Assembly: GCA_021820165.1 (NCBI GenBank)
Contig: JAKADW010000059.1
Coordinates: 1 to 9,276, forward strand
Reading direction: 5' to 3'
Length of the DNA stretch: 9,276 nucleotides
From: Bacillota bacterium
Lineage (GTDB): Bacteria; Bacillota_E; Sulfobacillia; Sulfobacillales; Sulfobacillaceae
In this document: positions 1 through 6,481 of the stretch, in pieces
Layout: every line of letters begins with the position of its first letter
How positions within the stretch are numbered: position 1 is the stretch's first letter
Notes under the pieces: generated by a model
The model's input: the letters and a program-made list of their open reading frames with translations, nothing else
Told to the model about the DNA's origin: nothing
Databases searched by the model: none
Translations under genes and position numbers: made by a program

Positions 1-667
1 GACACGGGTCAATTTGTTAGCATGCTAATTCGGGCTTGGAAGCCCGCCCGGATTTTGGAGATCGGCACCTCTAATGGATACTCCACCATCTGGTGGGCTG
101 ATGCCCTAGTCAACCCCGCACAGGTGCTCGTCAAGCTCGAAGCCAATCCCACCAAGATAACGCAGGCGAGGGATGACTTTCACCTGGCGGGGGTCGCCGA
201 TCGGATTCAGGTAGTTCCCGGCGCATGCCGGTGGCTTCCTACGCCAATCCAATGCGGAGGCATGGGATCTCATTTTTCTCGACGCCAATCGCACCGCATA
301 TGTGGATTACTGGCCGGATCTGAGGCGCGTTTTGAGGACGGACGGTCTTATAATCGTGGATAATGCGATAGATAAGGCGGCAGAACTCGACCATTTCCGG
401 CGAGTCGTGGCGGACAATCCCGACTATGGCCAAGTCCTGGTTCCCATTGGTAACGGGGAACTTTTCATCCAACGCCAGCGCGGTTTAAACGGACCGGAGG
501 GAGGACTCCCTGATAAAGGCGCATCAGAACGGAAGACCGGAAAGTACGGCTCGATTCACCAGCTATCCCGCCGTCGGATGGTGTGGCATACCCGCCGCAC
601 ACGCACGATGCCTCCCATGATTTACCACCCTCCTGAGGTTGCGACCACCCCCAGCGATTTTGTATGA
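1..667 (+). pseudogene. class I SAM-dependent O-methyltransferase, 5'-truncated by the window and frameshifted
   Basis: The reading frame is open from base 1, so the true start lies upstream. The first part encodes TGQFVSMLIRAWKPARILEI followed by GTSNGYSTIWW. This matches SAM-binding motif I (E-I-G-T-S-N-G-Y-S-T) of the COG4122-like O-methyltransferases, and LEANP supplies the acidic residue that usually holds the SAM ribose. At about base 226 the frame is lost: removing one base there restores AGGFLRQSNAEAWDLIFLDA, then a DYWPDLRRVLRTDGLIIVDN segment, the typical later motifs with the metal-binding-type D and DN positions. The second half is read in the frame of base 227 and runs to TGA at 665-667. 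Family members usually end near GNGELFIQRQ (about base 480), so the last 60 or so codons look like run-on sequence. The gene could be a real pseudogene or carry a one-base sequencing error. The family is clear; substrate unknown. Confidence 0.75.
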
Positions 668-833
668 TTCTCGAACCGGGCGGCGGAGCCGGTCCCAAAA
701 TACCCGCCGCCGCCCGAACCTCCTCTATTTCCCCCAGATTAAAGTCCGCTTAGGCTTCGGAGTCGCCCCATACTGTTTTGACCTCACTGATGGAAACGGT
801 GGAAAACTTGGTATGATAAGGCTGGAGGTTTTT
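484..833. other. gap between methyltransferase remnant and Rsm22-type gene, no convincing gene
   Basis: About 350 bases without a recognisable protein. The in-frame tail of the upstream methyltransferase crosses it to 667, and an in-frame upstream extension of the next gene (from 639) also exists, but both translate into Arg/Pro-rich sequence with no family resemblance. The only clear structure is the GC-rich inverted repeat at 677-716. An extended -10-like TGGTATGAT lies at 809-817 just before the ribosome binding site of the next gene; it would put the transcript start inside that ribosome binding site, so it is doubtful as a promoter. Confidence 0.5.
677..716. repeat. GC-rich inverted repeat, possible stem-loop terminator without a T-run
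   Basis: CGGGCGGCGG (677-686) is perfectly complementary to CCGCCGCCCG (707-716), with a 20-base loop. It begins ten bases after the TGA at 665-667, a typical place for a transcription end. Neither strand shows a run of T after the stem, so a classical intrinsic terminator is not shown. It could be a stem that stabilises the RNA end. Confidence 0.4.
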
Positions 834-1805
834 ATGTCGCTACCGCTGGCACTCGAACAAGCGCTGATCCATATCGTCGACGATCGGACAGCGTCGCTAG
901 CAAAGTCCACGAGACAGTTATCGGCCCGATACCTGGCGGGGGAAGGTAGCCATGCCCTCACCAAGGACGAGGCCCTTGCCTATGTGGTGGCGCGCGTGCC
1001 CGCTACCTATGGGGCTGCCAGGGCCGCCCTAGAGGCCTTGAAACGGCAAACGCCTGACTTGTCCCCAACGTCGCTGTTGGACGTAGGCAGCGGCCCCGGT
1101 ACCATGCTCTACGCGGCCATGGCGGTATTCCCGTCCGTGCACCACCTCGCGGCGCTCGAGCGGGAGCCAGCAATGTTGGCAGTGGGTCAGCGACTCCTGC
1201 AGTTGAGCCAAGTCCCATGGGAAGACCAGGTTAGCTGGGTCGGAAGCTCATTCGATGCCCGGCCGTTGCCAGACGCTGATTTGGTGACGGCGGGTTATCT
1301 TCTCAATGAGCTTTCCGAGGAGGCATTCTCTGACGCAACCTTGCGCCTCTGGCAGGCGGCCCGTCAGGCCTTGGTGATTGTGGAACCGGGGACGCCCCGC
1401 GCCTTTGAGCGCCTCCGCATCGTTCGACGCTTGCTCTTGGACAACGGAGCCTCTTTAGCCGCCCCCTGCCCCCATGACGGAGTTTGCCCGATTGCTGACG
1501 GTGACTGGTGCCACTTCGCTGTACGTATTCCCCGCTCACGCGTGCATCGGCACGCCAAAAATGGCGCCGCACCCTACGAAGATGAAAAGTACGCCTATCT
1601 CGCCCTGCTCAAAAATGTTCCCAGACCACGGCCCGCCCGCGTCATCCGGCATCCGCAAGTAAAACCCGGCCATATCGACCTTACTCTATGCACGGCCGCA
1701 GGTATCGAACGGCGGACGGTGACCAAACGGCATCGCGACCAATTCCGGCAGGCTAGGAAAACTCGTTGGGGCGACCCCTGGATCGACGACGAGGAGGATA
1801 GGTAA
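834..1805 (+). CDS. Rsm22/METTL17-family methyltransferase with [4Fe-4S]-type cysteines
   Basis: The 323-residue protein belongs to the Rsm22 family (small-ribosomal-subunit-associated methyltransferase-like proteins; mitochondrial members act in small-subunit assembly). SAM motif I is LLDVGSGPG at residues 81-89, with LEREP after it as the ribose-binding acidic strand and DLVTAGYLLNEL as the later core strand. The C-terminal half has the family mark CPHDGVCP, then DWCHF and RVHRHAK, with cysteines at 212, 218 and 226 and a distal one at 286. This CX5CX7C plus distal Cys pattern is the one held to bind an iron-sulfur cluster in mitochondrial homologues. The start at 834 is chosen for the GGAGG at 824-828; the frame stays open upstream to 639, but that part is unlike the family. 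The stop overlaps the next start (taATG), which indicates translational coupling. Its exact bacterial role is not established; ribosome or rRNA work is inferred from the family. Confidence 0.85.
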   Translation: MSLPLALEQALIHIVDDRTASLAKSTRQLSARYLAGEGSHALTKDEALAYVVARVPATYGAARAALEALKRQTPDLSPTSLLDVGSGPGTMLYAAMAVFPSVHHLAALEREPAMLAVGQRLLQLSQVPWEDQVSWVGSSFDARPLPDADLVTAGYLLNELSEEAFSDATLRLWQAARQALVIVEPGTPRAFERLRIVRRLLLDNGASLAAPCPHDGVCPIADGDWCHFAVRIPRSRVHRHAKNGAAPYEDEKYAYLALLKNVPRPRPARVIRHPQVKPGHIDLTLCTAAGIERRTVTKRHRDQFRQARKTRWGDPWIDDEEDR

Positions 1806-2316
1806 TGATAAGCTTGGAACCTCTCGCGAAGCCGCAATATCGAAAATATCTCGAGTTGTCTATCCCCGAGTATGCTAATGATCAATTAAGGACGGCCTTT
1901 GGACCGCAGAGGAGGCCCTTCAAAATTCACGGGAAGCCTATCAAAAGTTGCTCCCGGATGGTCATACCCCAGACCATTATCTCTGGGCCATTCACGACGA
2001 CTCCTGCGGGATGGTGGGTATTATTTGGCACGACATCGTAGAGCGTCACGAAAAACGCCAAGCGTTCATTTATGACGTTCGGGTCGATCCTCTGTTTCGG
2101 GGCCAAGGCTACGGAACCCAGACGATAGAGGAATTAGAACGAATCCTCCAGCGCATTGGGGTCGAAACCGTGAGCCTTCATGTCTTCGGCCATAACACAC
2201 GCGCTCAGGCACTGTATCTCCGCCTCGGATTCATCCCCACCAATATTCGTATGACCAAACAGGTGGGGGGCCATCAAGATGGCGGGCGCCAAACTTCCAG
2301 CGTGCCCACGGATTGA
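1805..2316 (+). pseudogene. GNAT-family N-acetyltransferase with a one-base frameshift
   Basis: The gene starts at the ATG that overlaps the TAA of the upstream gene, with GAGGAGG just before it inside that gene. The first about 30 codons (MISLEPLAKPQYRKYLELSI...) are in one frame. Near base 1894 the frame is lost; adding one base to the GG there (acGGcc to acGGGcc) gives RTGLWTAEEALQNSREAYQK and then LLPDGHTPDHYLWAI, which is how this GNAT subgroup normally reads. The second frame then carries the acetyl-CoA-binding motif VDPLFRGQGYG and the C-terminal QALYLRLGF. The repaired protein would have about 170 residues. The last about 14 codons overlap the convergent gene and look like a late extension. 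No slippery heptamer or hairpin is seen at the break, so programmed frameshifting is unlikely; a mutation or sequencing error is more probable. Substrate unknown. Confidence 0.8.
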
Positions 2317-3032
2317 AAACCATACCGCGCTAGAATAGGCGCGGACGTTTCGCGATTGGCCGAGACGCCAATGAAGAGGTCCGAACCCCTCGGCAATGCT
2401 TCGAGGCGCGCCCTAAGAATCTGATGGTAGAGGCCACGATGGCGCCAGTCCGGGTGAGTCTCTCCTCCCCAGAACAGTACCCAACCGGGAAATTGTGTCC
2501 ATCCACCGGCTGCCCGTGCTACCCCGTCCGTTCCCGGGACATAAAAGAACCGACGGGTCTCACTTAGCCGTGACATCTCCATCCAAAGCCCCGTCTCGTC
2601 ACGAAGCGGATCGCCAAATACCAAATGGTCTAGACGAATGACCTCGTTTAGATCGGTGATGTTAGTGACGGGATGCACGTCCTTGGTAGACACCAAGGGA
2701 ATGTGATGCCACTCAGAAGATTCCAGCACCAACATGACGTCCTCGGATTGCCGGACATAGCCTTGACGAGCAAGAAAAATCTGAAGACCAGCCGTATCTC
2801 GTGGACCCACACGAAAGCGCGGCCAAGTCGACCCGTAGTGCCGTTGAATACCTTGCCAAAAGGCCGGCAGTAATTCGTCGGGAACCCGCGTCCTCTCGAC
2901 TGTGGAACCGAATCCCTGACTGTCAGGAACCGTACCAAAACTACCCCACTCGTCTTTCCAGGACGTCGACCCCGGCCAAATCTCGGGGTCCGTCGCTTCG
3001 ATGGTATCCCAGAACTCTTGAACCGTGCGCAT
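2274..3032 (-). CDS. GNAT-family N-acetyltransferase, possible degenerate tandem GNAT
   Basis: This 252-residue protein has a recognisable C-terminal GNAT domain: the strand WVLFWGGETHP leads into DWRHRGLYHQIL (residues 195-206), the acetyl-CoA pyrophosphate loop with R197, R199 and G200, and later APILARYGFQSVG (231-243) gives motif B. The N-terminal half contains FLARQGYVRQSEDVMLVL (residues 86-103), which resembles the end of another GNAT fold, so the protein may be a two-domain GNAT whose first copy has decayed. The ATG at 3032-3030 is preceded by AGAGGAGGT about 11 bases upstream; no better in-frame start is seen. Its 3' end overlaps the convergent GNAT remnant by 43 bases. It diverges from corA with about 105 bases between the starts. 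The acceptor substrate cannot be read from sequence. Confidence 0.75.
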   Translation of the reverse strand: MRTVQEFWDTIEATDPEIWPGSTSWKDEWGSFGTVPDSQGFGSTVERTRVPDELLPAFWQGIQRHYGSTWPRFRVGPRDTAGLQIFLARQGYVRQSEDVMLVLESSEWHHIPLVSTKDVHPVTNITDLNEVIRLDHLVFGDPLRDETGLWMEMSRLSETRRFFYVPGTDGVARAAGGWTQFPGWVLFWGGETHPDWRHRGLYHQILRARLEALPRGSDLFIGVSANRETSAPILARYGFQSVGTLEVWRPPS

Positions 3033-3081
3033 GGTGCACCGGTACCTCCTCTGGGAATTACGATATCAAAGGACTTAGGCG

Positions 3082-3110
3082 CTGTCATCCTCTTCATCGG
3101 TTAATATAGA
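3082..3110 (+). promoter_or_regulatory. candidate sigma-A-type promoter for corA
   Basis: CTGTCA (3082-3087) and TATAGA (3105-3110) are 17 bases apart and each match 4 of 6 consensus bases. The predicted start near 3117 leaves a short leader before the GGTGGAGGAG at 3124-3133. It lies in the only gap between the divergent GNAT gene and corA. Confidence 0.35.
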
Positions 3111-3137
3111 GGGACAAATACAAGGTGGAGGAGAATC

Positions 3138-4046
3138 ATGTTCTTAAAGCAAGGCGACACAATTCAGGAGGTTGGGGTTCGATCCCCAGAAGGAACCGAC
3201 AAAGCTTGGATCGATCAATCCTTTTCGGAATTCGAGAAGACCCGGGCGATCCTCGGATGGAGTTCCGATATAAGCCGGGAGGTGATGTCCAACCCTGACC
3301 GCGCCCAACTTAGCTATAGCGGCAAGGCGCTGGTCCTGTCGCTATTTGTTCCCGAAGGCGACGCGTTAAAATCCCTAGTCGTAATATTGGGCCCAGGAGT
3401 CATCGTCACGCTCCACGACCAGCCCGTTGCTGTGTTAGACGGACTCGCCCAAGAACTCCCCGCCAAGCCAGAGCTTCTTGAGTCTGCGCACTACCTCCTC
3501 TATGATTTGCTGGAACGCGTGGCCGACGCCTACTTAGAGCGCATGGATGCCTACGAAGAAGCCTTTGACGAGTTGGAAGAAGCCATTTTGGACGGACAGG
3601 ACCGGGCTCGCGAGGTCTTTTCATTGCGCCGTCGGCTTCACCAAATGCGGGGAATTCTCGCAGACATGCGCCGGATCGCCGCCCGCCTCTCCCGACGGCA
3701 ATTTCGCGACACGACCAACGGCACCCCTGATGCCAATATTTTTGTGGACGTTTACGATGGTTTCTATCACGTGATCGACAACATTGATAGCCTGCGCGAC
3801 AACCTCACGGGGCTTGTCGATTTACAGTTGAATCAGCGGTCGACCCGCATGAACGAAATTATGAAATTCCTGACTATCTTTTCCACCATCTTTTTACCCC
3901 TGTCTTTCATTACCGGGTTTTTGGGCATGAACTTAAAAAGCATGCCAGAACTCGCCATCCCCTACGGCCAGGAAATGACCATTTTACTCATGCTGCTTAT
4001 CGTCACTACCATGCTCTATGTCTTTAAGCGCCGACACTGGATTTAG
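3138..4046 (+). CDS. corA: CorA-family magnesium/divalent cation channel
   Basis: The 302-residue protein is a CorA-type metal ion transporter that would admit Mg2+ (or Co2+/Ni2+) across the cytoplasmic membrane as a pentamer. The N-terminal part is the soluble alpha/beta domain. Residues about 110-235 are charged, helix-forming sequence that matches the long stalk helix. TM1 is about 243-262 (FLTIFSTIFLPLSFI), directly followed by the diagnostic GMN selectivity motif at 263-265 (GFLGMNLKSMPEL). TM2 is about 280-296, and the protein ends with the basic KRRHWI tail typical of the family. The length is normal. The ATG at 3138 has a strong GGAGGAG ribosome binding site six bases upstream. It stands alone between the divergent acetyltransferase and the hydrolase; no Mg2+-sensing leader is visible in its short 5' region. 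Confidence 0.93.
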   Translation: MFLKQGDTIQEVGVRSPEGTDKAWIDQSFSEFEKTRAILGWSSDISREVMSNPDRAQLSYSGKALVLSLFVPEGDALKSLVVILGPGVIVTLHDQPVAVLDGLAQELPAKPELLESAHYLLYDLLERVADAYLERMDAYEEAFDELEEAILDGQDRAREVFSLRRRLHQMRGILADMRRIAARLSRRQFRDTTNGTPDANIFVDVYDGFYHVIDNIDSLRDNLTGLVDLQLNQRSTRMNEIMKFLTIFSTIFLPLSFITGFLGMNLKSMPELAIPYGQEMTILLMLLIVTTMLYVFKRRHWI

Positions 4047-4108
4047 CATCTGTCAGTCTGGACAGTGACGGCGTCCCTTTCGCCACAGATTCGGCGCTAA
4101 AAAACTCC

Positions 4109-4135
4109 CTGACATGTTGGGTAGCCATGTAGAAT
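4109..4135 (+). promoter_or_regulatory. candidate promoter for the alpha/beta hydrolase gene
   Basis: CTGACA (4109-4114, 5 of 6) and TAGAAT (4130-4135, 5 of 6) are separated by 15 bases, which is shorter than ideal. The transcript would start near 4142, about ten bases before the AAAGGAGGAGG at 4152-4162. The rest of the 4047-4169 gap has only weak short stems and no clear terminator for corA. Confidence 0.4.
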
Positions 4136-4169
4136 AAACCCAGAATCCCAAAAAGGAGGAGGCCTTTCG

Positions 4170-4988
4170 ATGGAATCCATCAAATTGCCCGAACATGCCC
4201 TGGGAGCCCGGGCCGAGAGTGACCGCTGGTTAATCTTGTGGCCAGGTCTCGGGGGTACGGCCGAGCAGTTTCTCCGCGTCCTCGACGAGGCCCCCAACTT
4301 GGACACCAATGTGCTGGCATTGGATCCGCCAGGACACGGTCGGACCCCCGAGGCTAACCACCTCACATGGGATGACGTGCGGCACATTTGGCAACGCGCG
4401 TGTGATTGGATCGAGGGACAAGGAGGACGCACCGTGATAATCGGGGGGCACTCCTATGGTGCTTATGCAGCCCTCGGAGCTGGGAGAGACGTCCGGATAG
4501 AAGGCTATGTCCTTTTAGACGGGGGCTATCTCGAGCCATTCCCCTCTTTTGATAGGGCGGCGGTCGAAGAGGCCAACGCCCGCTACTTGTCTTCCCGCCA
4601 ATTTCCCTCCTGGTCCGCCTTTTTGGCGGCGGAACGCGCTGAGTCCCGCCGTTGGGATGCATACGCTGAAGCCGCCTTGAAATCGGCGATGGTGGAGAGT
4701 GGTGGTGTTATTCAGCCGATTGTCACTGTCCCTACGGCTAACCAGGTCTCCAGCCTTTTGAGCACCTATCATGTCGACGAACTTCCCGCCGACTCGCGAC
4801 CCATGTCGCTTTTGCTAGCCGGCGAGCCCCTCGATGCACGGATGTCGCGCGAGGAGGCGGTGAACCGGTTCCGGGCCCGCCATCCACACACCGACGCGGC
4901 CTTCATACCGAAGAGCGGGCACGATGTCCTGTTGGACAATCCGGATGCCGTCTTAGAGAATCTCGTCGGATTCTTGCGACGCCTTTAG
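4170..4988 (+). CDS. alpha/beta hydrolase-fold protein
   Basis: A 272-residue cytoplasmic serine hydrolase of the alpha/beta fold; no signal peptide or membrane segment is seen. LWPGLGG (residues 23-29) is the oxyanion-hole loop after the first core strand, and LDPPGHGRT (51-59) is the common loop of this fold. The nucleophile elbow is GHSYG at 93-97 with Ser95. The catalytic His is His251 in SGHDVLLDNPD, and the acid is probably Asp222 in LLLAGEPLDA. Residues about 120-200 form the variable cap between strands. The ATG at 4170 follows a very strong AAAGGAGGAGG with 7-8 bases spacing. The gene ends four bases from the convergent ABC-F gene, with no room for a terminator between them. The substrate (ester, lactone, epoxide or other) cannot be told from sequence. 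Confidence 0.87.
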   Translation: MESIKLPEHALGARAESDRWLILWPGLGGTAEQFLRVLDEAPNLDTNVLALDPPGHGRTPEANHLTWDDVRHIWQRACDWIEGQGGRTVIIGGHSYGAYAALGAGRDVRIEGYVLLDGGYLEPFPSFDRAAVEEANARYLSSRQFPSWSAFLAAERAESRRWDAYAEAALKSAMVESGGVIQPIVTVPTANQVSSLLSTYHVDELPADSRPMSLLLAGEPLDARMSREEAVNRFRARHPHTDAAFIPKSGHDVLLDNPDAVLENLVGFLRRL

Positions 4989-4992
4989 TCCC

Positions 4993-6366
4993 TCAGGTCC
5001 AAGGTTCCTCGGCAACCTGCCCCTGCTTCACCGACCATCGTTTGGTCATGCCGAGCTTGGCCAAAAATTCGGGTTGGTGCGAGACCACCAGCAGGGTGCC
5101 AGGATAGCCCTTCAATCCCTCGACGATGCTCTCTAGACTGGGCCAGTCGAGGTGGTGCTCCAACTCATCCAACATCATCAACGGGACGCCCTCTGCAGCC
5201 AGCGACGCCACCTCCAGCTTCACCTTTTCGCCATGACTAAGGTCCATGGCCGGACGGGGCAAATGGTTCTCCGAAAAGCCGTAGGCCTGAAGCCAAGCTC
5301 GGCCGTAGCCTTCCGAGAGTACCGAACGTTTCCGAAAATATCCCCACACCGACACGTCCGGCCCCACTTGAAACACTTGGCTCACCATGCCGATCCGGGC
5401 GGATGTATGGACCCGTCCCGAAACCCAGCCGGGGAAGGATCCAGAGAGCACCTCGAGCAAGGAGGACTTCCCAGACCCATTGTCCCCCATGATGCCGATG
5501 CGCTCACCGGCCACGACCGCCAAATAGAGGCCCTCGAGCACGGGCGCCGTCCATCCACAGGAGACGTTTTCCAAATGGATGAGGCGCCCGGAGACGTGCG
5601 CTACGTGATCCCACACGAAGCGCAGTTGATGGGGAACACGGGGGGCGTCAAGAAAGGCGGCCGAGGATTTCCAATGATCGAGCCGTTTTTCCCGGGCCTT
5701 GGCTTTTTTGGCGACTTTCTTGGCGTAGCGGCGTTGAGTGGAGTCATGCGTCAAGCGTTCGCTGTGTCGGGCTTGCTCTTTTGTGCCATGAATATCCTGT
5801 TCCAAGCGGCGAAGCGTTTCCTGCTGGTCCCGATATCGGCGTCGATACCCCTTTTCATCTTCTTGGCGTTGACGGAGATAGGCACGAGGAGGCAGGGCCG
5901 CCATGGTCATTCCGCCATCCTGAAGGTGCCACGTGTGTGTTGCCACCTGGTCCAAAAATGCGAGATCGTGGCTAACGACCAAAATGGCGGCATCCTCAAG
6001 ACAGCCAATCCATTCCGCCAAGAACACTCGATGGCGATAATCCAGATGGCGTGTGGGCTCATCAAGAATGAGAAGCGAGGGTCTCAGGGAAATCACCTGC
6101 GACAATGCGCGCCAGGCACTTTGACCCCATGATTCCCGATCCGAAATCGGGTCTTCGTAGTATCCCATGGGATAAAGGGTGTTGGACACCTGGCCTTGGG
6201 TCGGCAAAATCTGACCGGAAACCACGCGTAGTAAAGAGGATTTTCCAGCGCCATTGGCACCGATGATGGCGATCCTTTCGCCTGGTTGGACTTGGGCGCT
6301 AACATCGCGAAATAATTCATGCTCGTTGGGATATCCGAAAGCCACGTGAGAGAGTATGAGCGGCAT
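4993..6366 (-). CDS. ABC-F family ATPase, probable ribosome-protection (antibiotic resistance) type, with reduced first ATPase domain
   Basis: The 457-residue protein has two ABC ATPase domains, no membrane segments and a charged linker, the ABC-F plan of ribosome-binding ATPases (VmlR, Vga, Lsa, Msr, EttA). Domain 1: Walker A GANGAGKSS (36-44), Walker B LLILDEP (98-104), H-loop His133. The linker (about 160-262) holds a basic helix with YAKKVAKKAKAREKRL, typical of ABC-F linkers that reach toward the P-site tRNA. Domain 2: Walker A GDNGSGKSS (294-302), Q-loop Gln330, signature LSHGE (376-380), Walker B MMLDEL (397-402, Leu for the usual Pro) and His430. Domain 1 is unusual: only 60 residues separate Walker A Lys42 from Asp102 (100 in domain 2), the Q-loop Gln is missing and the signature is the degenerate SWGQ (79-82). 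The ATG at 6366 follows AAAGGGGTGA, which is buried in the attenuator hairpin. Resistance is inferred from family and leader, not shown. Confidence 0.87.
   Translation of the reverse strand: MPLILSHVAFGYPNEHELFRDVSAQVQPGERIAIIGANGAGKSSLLRVVSGQILPTQGQVSNTLYPMGYYEDPISDRESWGQSAWRALSQVISLRPSLLILDEPTRHLDYRHRVFLAEWIGCLEDAAILVVSHDLAFLDQVATHTWHLQDGGMTMAALPPRAYLRQRQEDEKGYRRRYRDQQETLRRLEQDIHGTKEQARHSERLTHDSTQRRYAKKVAKKAKAREKRLDHWKSSAAFLDAPRVPHQLRFVWDHVAHVSGRLIHLENVSCGWTAPVLEGLYLAVVAGERIGIMGDNGSGKSSLLEVLSGSFPGWVSGRVHTSARIGMVSQVFQVGPDVSVWGYFRKRSVLSEGYGRAWLQAYGFSENHLPRPAMDLSHGEKVKLEVASLAAEGVPLMMLDELEHHLDWPSLESIVEGLKGYPGTLLVVSHQPEFLAKLGMTKRWSVKQGQVAEEPWT
6161..6174. repeat. 14-base perfect palindrome inside the ABC-F gene
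   Basis: TATCCCATGGGATA equals its own reverse complement. Ten bases away, CCCGAT (6135-6140) and ATCGGG (6146-6151) form a second inverted repeat. Both encode residues about 65-78, exactly where the first ATPase domain is short. No function as an operator is indicated. Confidence 0.6.
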
Positions 6367-6400
6367 AAAAAAATCACCCCTTTAAGTTATGGGGCGATCC
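6367..6400 (-). terminator. intrinsic terminator and RBS-sequestering hairpin (segments 3:4) of the ABC-F leader
   Basis: Read on the minus strand, GGATCGCCCC (6400-6391) can pair with GGGGTGATTT (6380-6371) around a 10-base loop, seven Watson-Crick plus three G-U pairs, followed directly by an unbroken run of seven T (6373-6367). The 3' arm contains the AAAGGGGTGA ribosome binding site of the ABC-F gene, and the start codon is the next base after the T-run. Formation would both end transcription just before the gene and hide its ribosome binding site. Confidence 0.75.
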
Positions 6401-6440
6401 AACAATCATGGATTGCCCCGGATCTACGCGTGAGGGGCAA
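6391..6440 (-). promoter_or_regulatory. alternative pairings (1:2 and 2:3) of the ABC-F attenuator
   Basis: Segment 1, TTGCCCC (6440-6434), is complementary over 7 bases to GGGGCAA of segment 2 (6419-6413). Segment 2, GGGGCAATCC (6419-6410), is also complementary over 9 of 10 bases to segment 3, GGATCGCCCC (6400-6391), with one A-C mismatch and a 9-base loop. Segment 3 is the 5' arm of the terminator hairpin. Thus 1:2 permits the terminator and 2:3 prevents it, and segment 1 is within leader codons 4-6 (Phe-Ala-Pro). A ribosome halted there would mask segment 1, free segment 2 and let transcription continue. Confidence 0.72.
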
Positions 6441-6450
6441 AGTTCTTCAT
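6424..6450 (-). CDS. leader peptide MKNFAPHA of the ABC-F gene
   Basis: An 8-codon open reading frame, ATG AAG AAC TTT GCC CCT CAC GCG TAG, is preceded by AGAGGAGGG (ending at 6459) with an ideal 8-base spacer, as strong a ribosome binding site as any in the window. The promoter at 6482-6510 would start the transcript only about five bases before it. Codons 4-6 form segment 1 of the attenuator and the stop codon is in the loop of the 1:2 stem. Leader peptides of this size, with drug-dependent ribosome stalling, are known upstream of erm and ABC-F resistance genes. I do not recognise this peptide sequence itself. Its role is inferred from position, ribosome binding site and RNA pairing. Confidence 0.7.
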   Translation of the reverse strand: MKNFAPHA

Positions 6451-6481
6451 CGGCGATACCCTCCTCTCTTCTACAAACACA

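Noticed and set aside
809..817. Extended -10-like TGGTATGAT before the Rsm22-type gene
   Set aside because: No -35 at proper distance (TTGACC at 778-783 is 28 bases away), and the transcript would start inside the ribosome binding site.
639..833. In-frame upstream extension of the Rsm22-type gene
   Set aside because: The Arg/Pro-rich translation is unlike the family and crosses the GC-rich inverted repeat; the ATG at 834 has a good ribosome binding site.
1889..1903. Programmed frameshift in the GNAT gene
   Set aside because: No slippery heptamer, no following hairpin and no internal ribosome-binding-like stimulator; a plain one-base loss is simpler.
4050..4096. Short stems CTGTC/GACAG and GGCG/CGCC after corA as a terminator
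   Set aside because: Stems of only 4-5 bases, mutually exclusive, and no T-run after them.
5152..6132. Long plus-strand open reading frame of 326 codons
   Set aside because: It lies wholly antisense to the ABC-F gene, has no family resemblance and no ribosome binding site; the ABC-F frame explains the sequence.
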